Shown here: one piece after another, positions 22,661 through 35,927 of the stretch
Layout of the letters: each line of letters begins with the position of its first letter
Numbering within the stretch: position 1 is the first letter of the stretch
Assembly: GCF_010389155.1 (NCBI RefSeq)
Contig: NC_057765.1
Location: forward strand, 5,084,001-5,148,000
Reading direction: 5' to 3'
Source: Erigeron canadensis
Lineage: Eukaryota > Streptophyta > Magnoliopsida > Asterales > Asteraceae
Length of the DNA stretch: 64,000 nucleotides
Notes under the pieces: model-generated
What the model was told of the DNA's origin: nothing
What the model saw: the letters and a program-made list of their open reading frames with translations, nothing else
Databases searched by the model: none
Translations under genes and position numbers: made by a program

Positions 22661-23452
22661 GTCATGGTGTGTTGTGGCAATGGGTAAATCGTAGCAGAGA
22701 AGGGAACAATCAGTGTATGGCCTGTGTAGACATTTAGTGAGGTACGATTGGTGGAGGAATCAACGAATTAAAGGGACATAGGCTTCATTTTTTGGGCCGA
22801 ATCAAAAAGTTTTCTATCTTGTTTAGTGTCTCACTGTGATCTAGAAGAGAAGAGGATACGTGGGTGGAATTAAGATCATGGAATAGATGGTGCTAGGGCA
22901 ACTATTGTAATATACTTGGAGAATAAGGCTTCTTTCTAAAGGGAAGTAATGTTAGACTCATTTGGAACCTCCTGGATTTAGAGTTACGGTTTAGTAGCGG
23001 GCTTAACTGGTTTTTTGCAATGATTTAGTTACTGGCTCGGGCGGTTTAATAACTAAGGTTTAACACCGGGATTTGATTTATATAATTGTCAAAAGTACTT
23101 TGCCTTAACCAATTCTTTTATTAAGATTTAGTAATAAGTAGTCATTTATTGCATGTTAGTAAGATTAATAAACTTATATGTAGATATTATGATTAGTTTC
23201 TTGGGTTTTGAGAGAGACGACCCAACTTTTAAAATTCATCCAACCAGTTTCATCTGTTATTTTCGCTGGATAAACTTGCTCAGGTCTTTACGTTTTAATT
23301 CTGGTTCAAGTATATGAGGTTTCTCTCTTTTTATGTTTGTATATTGTTTTGCTTTGTGATTAGGTTGCATTGGGGTGCACGTGGATTCCAGATCTACACA
23401 GCTGCTACTTCCAAAGGTGTATGTTTAAATCAAATAAATAAATGACCTGGCG

Positions 23453-26400
23453 ATGATGTTGGTACAGAGTTCTCTTCCCAGTACAATTGATGCTGGTCTC
23501 TCTTCTGTTGCTCAGCACGTGGAGCAAGAACACTCATGTGTGTGGATCCCCAGTGATGGATCATGGCAGGAACCTACTGTATGTAATGAACATCCTCAAC
23601 TGGACCAATCACATGCTATTGAAGTAATCAAAAACAAAAATAAGGATGATAATTTGTGCTCTATAAACTTAAGTTTTTCTTCCCAGTTATCAAATATGTC
23701 TGAAATTTCTACACCTAATCTTGTGTACAAAAGAAGGAAGATTCAAAAGAAAGCTGATTTGTGTGACGTGTTACCACCTAATCAATGTTCTACACCGACT
23801 TTTGTATACAAGCGAAGGAAGTTTCAAACTGAATCAAAATCAGGATCTGTTGATGGGGACCCACTTGGAGACGAGCTTATTGAAGACCCAAAAGGTAAAA
23901 GGCAAAAAAGCTCGAACGTGCAGGGAGTAAATGATAGTTGTTCATCATCAAAATCGAATCTCGATACGGGTTCTTCTTTGAAACAGCAAGTGGATGATGT
24001 TGGTGAGTGCTCATCTTCAGGTGTAGTGATCATGGAAGGATCAAGTTCCTGTTTCTCCTTTCTTAGAAAGCATGGAGTGTTTGAAAGAAGTAATTCTAAA
24101 AAGCCGACAGTCGTTGAAAAAAATACTTGTTTGAGGGCGTGTCAAGTCTGTGATCGATCAACCACGACTTTGAAAATGTTAATATGTGATCTCTGTGAAG
24201 AGTCATTTCATATGTCTTGCTGTAATCCTGTTATAAAGAAGGTACCGGCTGGCGATTGGTTCTGCCATTCTTGTTCAAGAAAAAAACTCAAGAAAATGGA
24301 GACAAGTTCCAGGACATCAAGCCAGGATTCTTTAGGTCCCATAGCATCTATGTTAAGAGATGATCACCGTTATGCATCAATTATTCGTATCGGTGAAAAT
24401 TTTCAAGCAGAGGTTCCTGATTGGTCTGGTCCCCTAGCTAGGTACGTTTTTCTGCTAACTCTAAAGTTCTATAAAGATGGGTCAATTTGGTTGTGTTATA
24501 TTGTTATTGAGTCTAAAAAATATAGCCAAAAAGAGAATAATATAAAACCGGATGAAAGCCTGCTAAAATCTTTTGTACCACTTACCAAGTATTATCAAGT
24601 GTTAGACTAATAGAAGAGAGTTTCAAACAGTAGTTGATGGTGTTGAAATTGCCACCTTTAGTTGCACATGGTGTTAGTCATAGGGTGTTGAAAACTCCAT
24701 GGGAAGGTGGTGGAACCTATCAACCTAACAAGAGCCTGGGTCAAATGATAGAATTTTTGAACATGAGATTGGGATATGTAAAGGGAAACTAGTAGGATGG
24801 ACAAAGATGATAGAGGGTAAAGATCAGTGACGAGACTGGGGGGCGAAAGTAAGAGCAAACTCCAATTGAAGGGCACACTGGATGGAAACAGGAAAGTATA
24901 ATATGCAATCAAAGAGACCTGTCACATGCTATAATTTCGGAGATGATTATGTGAGTGTGGAACATATATAAATGTAAAACTAAAGGGGAAAAGGCAACAT
25001 TGTAGTAAGAAGTAAAACATGAGACCTATATAGGAAAGTAGGCATAGTGAGAAATTATATGCAAGAGAAGGTAAGGGAGCGATCTACATCATATGTAAAT
25101 GATGTAAACCCTCTATTTGAAAAGGAAAGTGTTAAATAAAGTGGAGAGGTGAACTAGTAAGAAAATTGAACTAAAATAACTATTAAGGGTTGTAGCACAT
25201 CCTGACAACTCATAGTAAAATGAAATTAGGCAAGACTTTGGACTCGGTGGAATTTCTATGGTATTGACGAGACTTTGATCCACCGTAACAATGTTATGGC
25301 ACACTAAGTTTTATAGTGTTTCTCTTGAGGTAAAATGGCGTATGTATTGAGGAAACGTAGCATGATCTCGTAAAGTAATATAAAGTTTACATATAAAACT
25401 ATAAAGGTTAGATGTTTAGGCAAATACAATGGAGTCTTGGAAGTTGGGTAGCACTTAGGTTACAGGGTGATTAGATTGTTTGGAACTCAGCTGTTTTGTG
25501 TTGAGAAGGTGACAATGTTGGCGAGGGTTGGGTAAGGTGTCGAAACAGTCGGTTGTGTTGATCTGTCACAGTGTCACACCTTCCTTTCCAGGTTTACAAT
25601 TGTGACCCCGATCTCGCAGATGTTTAGATTCCAGCGATTGATGGCACCATGTCTTCAATCTGCTGAGTTCTAAATAAATAAATAATCTCTTTGTATTATT
25701 AAGTGATTATTAGAAGATTGTACTCGTTTTCAACTATCACTTTGGGTGATATACATGTGACACACTTTATTTGTGGCTAATATAACCTCCAGTTTTTACC
25801 CAGGGTATCACTTTTGAATTGCCCAACTATCTAAAACATACATCACAGTTTATCTCTAGTTTTCCCACTGACATCTTGGTTAAACATATTGCCGTTATAG
25901 AAGGGAAGAATAATTGGAGAAAAACAACCTCAAGAATGATATACATTTGAGATAACTATTGTAGTCCTTTGACACGATAAAATGATTAATATACTTGAGG
26001 AAGATGTAGATAGTGAATAGGAAAGGGAAATTATGGGACAAGAGAAAGACAAGTGTAGTTGATTAGGATACGAAGGGTGATTGGGTAATGAGACTCATTC
26101 CCCTCAGTTTTATGGATAAGTGCGAATAATTCTGATGTTTATTTCATCATTATTAACCCTTTGTCGTATTTTTTTTGTTCTGTACAGTTATGATTTCTGC
26201 TACGTGTCTCACTTTCACCTTTTTTTTGGTCTTTTTTTGTTACTTGCATTTGTATTTTATTAAGGCTAGCGTATCTTGATGCAGTGAACTTAATGATTAC
26301 ATCGAGCCTATGGAAATCATTCCTTCGGAGTGTGCTAGCTATCAAGTAAGACCTTCCTATTGTTTGGACTTGACTGTTTTGGTTGGTGCTGGTGTAAATC

Positions 26401-29400
26401 TTCTGTAAGAGATATTGTACATAATTATTTCAGGAATGGAACTCTAGCAAACTTTCAAGACTCAGTTCTATTGGGAATTGGATTCAATGTCGAGAAGTAG
26501 TTGATGATGTTGATGGAACTATATGTGGAAAATGGCGCAGGTGATCCACCTGTTTTCTAGCTGTATTTATTTTATTGTTATCTTAGAGGTTGCTATTTTG
26601 AACCCACTATTAAATCAGTCTATATGGGCTATATTTTCTCTCTTATGGTTCAACAGGTAAACAGAAACAAAAAATAACCAATATAAAAGAAAATGTCTAA
26701 CACATACTGAAAATATCCCAAATGTTGATAATGCATAAATCCTCTGTATCATTTTTTTTTAAAGTTAAGATGATCATTGAAATAAATATAATATTTGTGA
26801 ACATGCATGATATACTGTAACTAACTACAGTATCAATCAACAGATGTAAATTTTTTTTGGATATAAAGTGTTCCGGGTTTGTCCAATCCTACCCATACTA
26901 CTCATTTTGAGCTCCCCTACCAAGGCCCCATTTCACCGCCTCCCAGTTTCATGTATCCTTCTAACTACTTAATAAGCATGGTTATTCAGCTTTTCTCTAT
27001 GTAATTCTTTTGTTCTTCCCCATGGGCCATGGTCCATCTATGATATAAATCTTTGGCTTCGTATTGAATTTACTAACGTCATTTTTTCTTTTATTTTCAC
27101 ATACCCTTTTTTTATCCACTTTGGTTGATCAATCTTATTGGGTTTAAGATTCTGGTCTCTATAAAGGTTGGTTTTAAAATGTGGTTAGCACTCTCAGGTG
27201 ATATGTATCTGAAACCCAATTACTTTTATCAGTTTTACATACCGTTTTCTACCAAGTAAATGTTTAAAGATACTTAAAAATTACTTCTACATAACAAAAG
27301 TACTTGAAATACTTCACTTACCCGCTAAAAATTTTCAAAAACAAGTAGCAGTCACAAGGTCATATGAAACCAAAACGGTAATGTAAAATGTGTATAATTA
27401 ACAACAATTATAGTATATTAGTAATTTAATAAAACTACAAGAGACCATTCAATTTTATTTGTGTTGGTTTTAATAGGTTTACCAAGTGAATTTCTACTTA
27501 TATTTACAAAAAGCTGGATTAGAAAGAACCCAATAATAACCGAAGTAATTTTAGTAAAGTATGTGGGTGAAGAAAAGCTTGGCGCCTTTCTCTTAAAGTT
27601 ACGCAATAAAATGCCTCTTCATGTCGCCTTATTTACCAAGACTGTCTAGAGTAACATAATGCGTTCTGACCATCGCCCAGGGTCTATGCCTCCCTTTTTT
27701 TATACCAAGCTGTAAATTGTATATTGTCCAAAATACCTGTTGTTTACAGTTTCTGATTCCTTGATTTTAAACATGTCTCAGGGCTCCTCTCTTTGAAGTT
27801 CAAACTGATAATTGGGAATGTTTCAGCTCTGTCCTCTGGGATCCAACCCATGCTGATTGTGCTGCCCCACAGGTATGTCTTTGGTGTTACCCTTTTTGTT
27901 TTTTGCTGCGTACTCTTAATATGTATTTGCAAAGATATCAGACTGGAGAATTTTTTTGTTTTTTTCAAATGTCACTGGATGTCTCCTATCATTTCACCAG
28001 TCCTTTTTGAGCTTGGTCACTTATTTGAAGTTATGATTTCATGTATATGTTTATTCTTCAAATTATGGGACTTCATGTTCATTATGGCCTAGTGGTAAGG
28101 CAACCTTAAATTCTTAAAAGACCCGGATATGAACCTTGCTGGGTAAACATCTTGGAATGACAGGGAAAAAGTCTCGGTTTAGAAAATGGCCACAGGAATA
28201 CCAATTAGGTCGCATACATCAGAGGTTGACTTTCCCGAGGTAGCCTGTATAAGGATCCTTTCAGTTTATCTATTTTTTATGACACAAACACACATATGAG
28301 GAGTGTGGCTTGTGCCTTGGGCCCCCAGTAGGGTTGGAGGCATGGATAGACATAGACTTGTGCTGTAAGAATAGGTTGGTCCATACATGAAAAAAGCAGA
28401 AAACTTGATAAAAAGGAATATTTATCATTATGATTAGCATTTTAAATTTTGTAAGCCAATTTAAGAATTGTTTAAGCAGAGAAAATATTGAGAAAAATTT
28501 GGACATGAAAATTATGAGTCATCTAGAACCAGGATGTTTTTGCACAATTAAAAGGTGGAAGAAGAAAATAAAGTAACAAATTAGAAAGCATAGATGAAAA
28601 TAAAATACCGAGTCAGCTATAAAAACTAAGAAGGTTATTAAGCTAAATAAGATATCGATAGTGAAGAAAAGAAGAGACTATTAAATAAGCTCATTTTAGA
28701 GATGAAAAATGACGAGTAGGTAGCAGACCCATAGTCACAGGAAACGGGTGTGAAGCAGAGTTTTTTGTATGGTACACCTCGTACCGAAACGCGGTACGAA
28801 ATCGTCCCAGACGAAGGGGAAACGCGATCCAGAACGTAAATATAAGCGTACCTGATTTGACGTATCAAATGCTGAAATTCGCGTTCCAGGAGCTTCGTTT
28901 CGCCGTACCGAGTTGATAGAAATCGCGATCCAGAACATATTTGTTCGTTTTTCCGGTCAAAACAAAGAGAGGAGAGAGAAAAAGATAATATAGCGGTTGT
29001 ACGCCTGTACGTGACTTATTATTTGTCAATTGGGAAAAGTGTTTTAGATTTGAAAAGTAAGTGGGCTTATGTTGGGCTGACCTTATTTTTAAAAAGTCCA
29101 TTCCTAGCCACGTTTATGACTCTATACATTCACAGTTACAAGGGTATATTAGTTTTGGTTTATTTTTTGTTATTACGAACAACTTTTGGATTTTAGTATG
29201 AATAAGAAATCTTTATTATATATGTTAGTTGTTTATATATTTCGTACCAAAAACGTACCGAAAATGGTACATCGTTTTGCATACCGAATTGGCGTTCCGA
29301 ATGAATCTACCCACCCTCGTACCGGATTTTGGAGACCTACGAACCGCGTACCAGTTTTCGTTCCGCGTACCACGTTCCATGTGACTATGCAGACCACATA

Positions 29401-31010
29401 ATGTTTGATGGGGGTATCTTAGAAGTAATCGGATTTCATAAATTTCATAAGATATTTATGGCCATAAACATGGCAGCTGTCAAACCCTAGTTGGGTCATC
29501 TTTCTTCGTCTATGCCTATGCCTCCAGGGATGGATCCAATTTTCTGTCTTTTTTTGGAATCGTTTATAGATGTGTTATGTTACAATGGCTTCGGATGAGA
29601 GAGGGTGGTCGTAGATCATAGTTCTGTAGCGAAGCTAGGCTGTTGATTAATGGGTCAAAAATGGTTCAGAGTGTTTGTGGTACATGCTGAAACCAGAACC
29701 CGCTGGGATGGGATGACTGAACATATTTGGTCTTTTTCTATAGTTGGTTGATCCGTTAACCCTGATTACAAAGTCTGGAAGAATAAGAAATAATAATGAT
29801 AATCTAATGTTATAATATAAAACATTCTTGGAATCTTGGAGTCCGTAAGCATTAAATTACCATTTTGCGGGACATTCAACGTGCTTGACTCATTCCCCTT
29901 TGTTTGACCCTACAGGGATAAACCATATCCCAGATAGACCCATTCAGAAATTGCCTCCACCATAACAAAAATTTGACCCAATTAGAAAGTGCATATTTTA
30001 AGATTCTGGATGTTAATTAATTGACATATATCTCGTAGATACTCTAATAAAAACAGGGGTTAGCCTCGAAGTCATTCATACTCTTCTTTCTAGTACATTG
30101 TCTTGTCAAGTTTGTATGCTTGAAATTATCATGTTTAATTATAATTGGGACAATGCCATATTCAGCACCTACTGGAAGCCATAGGCCGCATTTTATGCTA
30201 CTAGGTCTAAACCACTAAAACTTAAATTTCTAATCCCATCCATCGAAACCTATGATAACATGCAACTGTATGCTTTTCAGGAGCTCGATAGTGATCAAGT
30301 TCTGAAGCAATTGAAGTATATAGAAATGGTATGTTTTAGAGACTGCATTGCACGTTGATATTGATTATGTATTATAAAATACCCTTAAAAGTTGGGCGGT
30401 TGGCTGGGTTGGGTAAGAGGTCAAAACGGATTTTGGTCAAAAAACTATGTTTTGACAACAGGTCTAAAAGACTTTGGTCGGTTGGTTATTGCTTTAAATA
30501 TGGTTGTAGGAACTCTGATTCACAAATCACAAGAATAATATTCTTTTGTGGGTAAGGTGATTCAAGAGGTCTTGTGCATTTAAGTGTATGATGAGTGCTA
30601 ACTAACTCATTTTCTTAGTAGTGGCTTTCTCTTACTTATTTGACTTGTGAAAGATCAAATGGATTCGATCCATTCAAATGTCTACCTAGGTTGATATTGA
30701 CACTTCGATATAAACTTCATTTTCTATCCATTGACGGTATAAGTTCTTTATTATTACAACTTGACATATTATGACTGTACACTATGAATGGGTATAGGCC
30801 AAGTTTCTATAGTCTACAAAAAGGACGTGCAATCTATTCATTTGGCATCTGAATTCATGACATTGTCATTGTAAATTTATGATTGTATATATATTGTGTG
30901 ACATGTAGTTGAGGCCACGGCTTTCTGCGAGAAGGTGGAAGCGGGGGGCTAAAAAGGCTGTAGCTCAACGAGAACACTCCGGGGATCCAAGAAATAGACA
31001 AAAATCGTAG
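23453..31010 (+). CDS. PHD-finger protein, plant nuclear, role unknown
   Basis: Six coding exons with matching phases: 23453-24441, 26285-26345, 26434-26540, 27782-27872, 30281-30328 and 30909-31010 (TAG), giving 465 residues. A C4HC3 PHD zinc finger occupies residues 230-274 (C230, C233, C245, C248, H253, C256, C271, C274, with the expected 'GDWFC'). Two copies of VYKRRK (91-96, 118-123) are basic and nuclear-signal-like. Residues 155-205 are Ser-rich. After the finger come 'VPDWSGPLARSELNDYIEPM', 'CREVVDDVDGTICGKWRRAP' and 'FSSVLWDPTHADCAAPQELD', then a basic C terminus (RPRLSARRWKRG). PHD fingers commonly read histone H3 tails, but the actual target here is not evident. Introns are large (1843, 88, 1240, 2408, 580 bp) and hold a hAT element and a SINE-like element. 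Confidence 0.85.
24442..26284 (+). other. Intron 1 (coding) of PHD gene
   Basis: 1.8 kb. The stretch 24640-25640 is less AT-rich and unlike its surroundings, which suggests an old degenerate insertion, but I could not assign it to a family. Confidence 0.5.
28082..28275 (+). mobile_element. tRNA-derived SINE-like element in PHD-gene intron
   Basis: 'TGGCCTAGTGGTAAGGCAAC' is a good pol III A box and 'CCGGATATGAACCTT' a plausible B box. The body then shares 'aacatcttgga', 'gggaaaaagtctcgg' and 'gaggtagcctgtat' with 22224-22390, so the two belong to one family. Ends are approximate. Confidence 0.65.
28731..29388. mobile_element. hAT-type non-autonomous element, GTACC-rich
   Basis: Ends ATAGTCACAGGAAACG and, inverted, ATAGTCACATGGAACG. 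Flanking octamers GCAGACCC (28723-28730) and GCAGACCA (29389-29396) agree in seven of eight bases, the hAT target-duplication length. The interior is dense in GTACC/GGTAC words near both ends. There is no transposase frame. It lies within the 2.4-kb intron of the PHD gene. Confidence 0.75.
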
Positions 31011-33378
31011 GTGTCATGCTTCTAATACTTCTTTTTTTTTTTTTTTTTTTTTTTGCATATATTGTAGATTTTGAAAAGTTTACCGAGGAAGAATTTTTGT
31101 GATAATATTCGGCATTGATGTTCCGAGAAAGTGTATTACATTGCTGATCAAACATTGAAACACGTTAACAAAATGTGTATTCGGATCGAGTTTTAACTTT
31201 CTTTTTCGTTTACTCTATCAATAGTTACAAGTTGTCATCAACTTCAAAATCTGTCAAATTCTGAAAAATCGTTATAATATAGCTGGTTACACACGAAAGC
31301 TAGATATAAAAAAAAAATCAAGAAAATTGATAACAATTATGTCACCCAACCTGTAGAGATCGAAAACTAGGCACTGCCTTCAAACTAAAATACCATAAAA
31401 AAGTATTATTTTTATATCATTGCGTAAATACATGTGAGCTAAAATGGATGAGATGTCAGCCGATCAAACAATATCTCTTCTTTTATATTAATAAAATAAA
31501 ATTGTGATGATATCACACTATTTTAAAGAAGACTTTCATTGAATGATCTGTTCGTAGTTTTATCAAGGTTTGAGCCTAAAATAACGTTTTTTGGGAATGT
31601 ACACAATTACATACCTTTTATTGATCAAGATCCCTATCAATCTTCTTTAAAAAATATCATATTGATTTCTAACGGGTCATAAAAACACACTTGGGCCGTA
31701 TTGTGTCATAAGGTTATACGGGTCACAACAAGTCCCAAATGGTCCTTCGCAATAATGACGCGGGTGGCAGTGGGTAACTCGATTTTAGACTCGTGTCCAA
31801 CACTGGACACGGAATTTACGATATTAACAATATTAGATTTCCATACATTTAAGTCATAAAAGTTTACAATTTCAAAAAAACACGGTTTTAAGTGTTATAT
31901 TTTGCAAGTTGTAGTATAATAATCATAGATTCCTCACTGTCATTATTAGCCTAGACATATTGATAGAATTGTTTGTCGTAGTCATTCCACAAGGCACATG
32001 CTATATATAATAATTTCTCCATTATAGAATATTTTGAAACAGATGTACTCATAATGTGATATTATTAGGAAAAATAATTAAGAATTAAAATATAAACATA
32101 TTTGTGATCCTGTACTTGACATTTAAGTATATGTATTTAATCATGATGCACGTTCATAACACGCATATGTTTATTTTCAATCACTTGTTTTATGATAATA
32201 TGATAACAACTAGGATTGTTTTTATATTCATTGATAACAATTAGGACTTTTCTAATATTTGTTAATAAGTCATTAGGTTTTCAAATTATTTTTTGTAGAA
32301 AATATTTCATATGTTAAATTTTTTTTACTTAATTAAATGATTGTAAATTTTAAAAAATTCTTTCAAGTTGATGGTTAAAAATAAATATAAATGAAGTATT
32401 CAGGCTAAAAAGTGTAAATTATTGATGGAAAACAAAAAAGTGTAAATTAATGAGACTTTTTATACAAATTAATACAAATATTAATATAATAATATATTTG
32501 GATAATGATTATTATGATTTTTAATTTGTAGTTTATCTAAATGATGACATCATCAAAAGTCAATTTGATGAAATCGAACGATGTGATTGATTAATTAATC
32601 ATTTGTTCAACTGTCTTATAGTATATATTAAGATTAAGATAAGATATGGGTTAAGTGGTTAACCACCCATCACATAAGTTCGAGATCAGTCATCTTTGTC
32701 ATTTTTGTTATATTTAGTTATAGAAACTACGAAGTATTAAATAAATGCAGTTCATAATCGTTAACTTGAGGAATTGATACTGGTTAGTAATTTCAGATCC
32801 CAATCTTATCCCGGTCTCATACTGATTTTGGTATCGAAAACTCGTACATAACTTCAAGTAGGACCTATTCACTTTTAGTATTTTTCAAATTAGGAGATGA
32901 ACAGTATAAAAAATAAATAAAAATGATGTGTCTAATTGTTATGCCTAAAGATGACCTAAAAAAGATATTAAGCCCTGTGACAAGATCGAAGGTAAAAATA
33001 ATGAAACAGAATTAACAGTGTAATGTATGGAGTATGCTTAACTTTATGCCTATAAATTAGACATATATATCATTATGCATCAAAAAAATCTCGTAATTTG
33101 TTGAATTTTCCTAATAACGCGACGTCCGATCTGGTATCCATATATTTGCCACCGGTACCAAACTACCAAACAAATTTATCATACACAACAATATATGCAT
33201 TAAATAGTAGTTGTATAGTATATATTGACAAAATCATATTGTATAAGTATCACTTCCCTTTTAATGTCTTGCTTTCAGTTTTATCCCAATGGAGTATATA
33301 CATGCTTTGTAAATATGTGGAAGTGAATAATATATTTCACCTTTTAAAAAAGGAAAAAAAAACACAATTGTTGTTGCC
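31011..33378. other. Intergenic, downstream of PHD gene
   Basis: A 23-base T run at 31032-31054 starts 21 bases after the stop codon. Most of the rest is AT-rich without genes. 31640-31800 resembles 41380-41510 (words 'gggtcat', 'tgtgtcgtaataaggtaat'). 31477-31520 resembles the end of the Helitron-like element at 17325-17348. 32400-32450 resembles the internal repeats of the Helitron at 2778-3389. Confidence 0.5.
32636..32715 (+). mobile_element. Possible SINE head (tRNA-like)
   Basis: 'GGGTTAAGTGGTTAACCACC' fits an A box and 'AAGTTCGAGATCAG', about 25 bases later, fits a B box. No clear target duplication or 3' tail was found, so this is tentative. Confidence 0.4.
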
Positions 33379-35036
33379 ATGGAGAATGTGAAAGTAAAAG
33401 AAAAAGAAGGTGAACAACAAAATCAACCTCCAAAACGGATCAAAACCCAACAACCTTCAAAGCTGAATTAGGTTATGACACGTGGAAAAATAATGGGAAA
33501 CTTGCTTCTAAAAAAGATCAAGATGAGATGCTTAATACGCTTATACTAAACCTTCGCCACATCAAAGAGCTTAACATCGGGATTCCCTGTTATGAGGTAA
33601 ATTGTTTGTTTTCTTTATGCATTTTGTGTATTTGTAAAGATTATGCCACTTAAGTACTTTAGTGTTTCATACATAGTTGATTATTGTCAAATTGTATATT
33701 GCCACTAGAAGCACAAAAAAGCAATTGGTTAGGTGTGTGAATATTATTGCTACTTTGAAGAAATTTTATAATAAGATAATTAACTGTTTGAAGTAACAGA
33801 TAGTTTAAGACTTTTTACAATAATCTTTTCTGATTTGTTGTAATATTAAAACAATCTAAACAGATCATTGCAACATCTTGTCAAAATAATCCGCTCCCAA
33901 GAACTCCTATGAGTCAGAGACAGAGCCATACATATGTAACTGGGGTCTGATCCCACTTAATAGTGTTCTGTTCACCCTTAAAATTTTTGCTAGTTAATTG
34001 TTGATATGACATACTAGGATGTTCAGTTCGTGAGTTGGCTAAGAATGTTTACCCGACCTCTAATTGGGTTGAATTTAAATTATCTTTTATTTTAATAAGT
34101 TATATTGTTATTTTTTATTTTTATAAGTTATCTCTTTATTCTATTAGATAATTATAGATTGAGTTGTTTCCTAGTTTAATAATGTTAGGGTTAATATAAA
34201 TACGGGTCCTTGGTTATTGTAAATTAGAGTTGATTATATGAAATTTGACATTTTTGTCAAGAAAACCTATATGGTTTTGGTCTTTGATTAATCTTATAGT
34301 TTTGAGTCATTTGAATGCGTGTGAAACTCCATCAGTTTAATTGTATATAATCTTTGTTATTAGTCCTTTGGGTTGTGGTTTTAACCTTTAGGGAGACCCT
34401 TTCTGTTGCTCTGATATAAGTTTGTTCTTGATATTATTACTTGATTTTCTAAGAATTTATATACTTGATTATAATATTATATATAATCTGTTCATGTTAT
34501 GTCCAGTTAAGCATTGTATATATGCCTTGACCCCGTTGGAAAATTTGTTTGCATAGGTTGAGGCCTTCATGTATAGAGGATGGATGTAATTTTTTCTTCT
34601 TCTTTTGTTCTTGGGTGTCTCCTTGTTTAACAATTGATTATTATTATTGTAATTATTGTTAATGTGGAAATAGCTTAAATTATTAGGATAACAAAAAGCA
34701 CGAGTATCAAACAAAGCCATTGTCACAAATGCTTAATTTCAACTCATTTTAGCATCTTAATTTCTTATCCAACCCAACCATCTTGCCACAACTTTATTTA
34801 AACCATTTAAGGCATCTTACCTTTCTTATTATTTTTGCTATGTTCTGATTAATATATTTTATTGGTAAGCTCTTGCTCGTTTGGAAGTTAAAGGTTTCAG
34901 TTTTCCATCAAATTTGAAGGGTGTGGATACAACTTCACATTTATACAGTTTAGCTCATTCAAAGGCGCTAGTTGATTGCCATGATAGTGACTCATCTGAT
35001 AGTGATGCATCTGATAGTGACTCATCTGATAGTTGA
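33379..35036 (+). pseudogene. Small gene with acidic Ser-Asp tail, apparently frameshifted
   Basis: ATG 33379 opens MENVKVKEKEGEQQNQPPKR and stops after 31 codons. A second frame from about 33440 to 33596 reads 'FKAELGYDTWKNNGKLASKK', then 'MLNTLILNLRHIKELNIGIP', and ends at a GTAAAT donor. A later stretch (34869-35036) reads 'ALARLEVKGFSFPSNLKGVD', then 'SKALVDCHDSDSSDSDASDS' and a TGA. The pieces look like parts of one protein, but the first two are out of frame, and no acceptor gives phase agreement with the last. It is therefore either a pseudogene or a gene whose true exons I have not resolved. I do not recognise the family. Confidence 0.4.
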
Positions 35037-35927
35037 AAGTGGAGATTCAGAGGAACCCATGCTTGAAGAGTTTAATTGATTGATGCCTTGATGGCACTTT
35101 GAATTCTTGTTTAAACTTGAAATGGAGCTTTGAACTTTTGTTACTCCCCAATTTCATTTAGGAAATTATAGGTTATAAAGTTGTTTGATATTTTTTGTTT
35201 TGTTCTTTGTGTGATTTTGTATATCAGATTTTAGTTATCAAACCTGATCTTCCATGCACTCATACTGCTATATAAGTTTCTACATAAATATGATTGCATA
35301 AATATAATATCCAAGATCTTAAGGGTCTTGGATTGTCCCCAATATCTTGAGGTTAAAGTAAAAGATTAAAAATTTTCACAAGTTTCTTTACTAAATGTAA
35401 TGATGATTTAATAACTCTAATAAACTAAGGCAATTTCAAAGTAGATAAAAATTAATCATACATTTGATGATTTTCGAAATTCATATTCCAAGTCAATTGT
35501 AATCGTATAATCAATTTCTCATATTAAGTTTCACTTATTAACATCTAATAAATCGAGTTATTATGTCCCCGGTTAAAATTTTAGCATGACATCTAATCTT
35601 GTTCCTTTTTATTTGTCTACTTCTATTGATAAATTTTTTAAAATTATTGTTACGTCGGAGATTGCTATTAAAATTAATCACAAATTTACTAAGTGAGATT
35701 CTATCACCGCCCTAGGACCATATTCTAAATCACAACATGCAGTCATCCTAATTGCGATTTCTAGTTGCTATGTATTTTATAAAATATTAGCCTTTATATA
35801 TGTAGTATGCATTTCGAATATTGCCTATGTTTTGTAAAAGATATAAGTAATAATAAAGTAATATTTTTAAGAAGAGAATACCTCGTTTCCGCATATGATA
35901 AATTCTTACTTGTTTTTCCCGTAGAGA
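35037..35927. other. Intergenic AT-rich sequence
   Basis: No gene, repeat or terminal structure recognised. The right edge meets the truncated gypsy element. Confidence 0.5.

Larger units (their letters stand above)
20227..23364 (+). other. Probable 5'-UTR intron of the PHD-finger gene
   Basis: The donor GTATAA follows 'tctccctag' and the acceptor 'tgtgattag' precedes 'gttgcattggggtgcacg'. The intron carries dispersed repeat copies B and C, a SINE-like element (22224-22390) and the block shared with 7344-7433. The splice assignment is inferred from sequence alone. Confidence 0.45.

Noticed and set aside
24658..25304. Open frames in the first PHD-gene intron
   Set aside because: Short, with no homology or splice support. 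The region may be an old insertion, but no family could be named.
33098..33391. Open frame of 97 codons before the broken small gene
   Set aside because: Composition is that of AT-rich intergenic DNA, and it has no domain, no splice context and no link to the gene frame.
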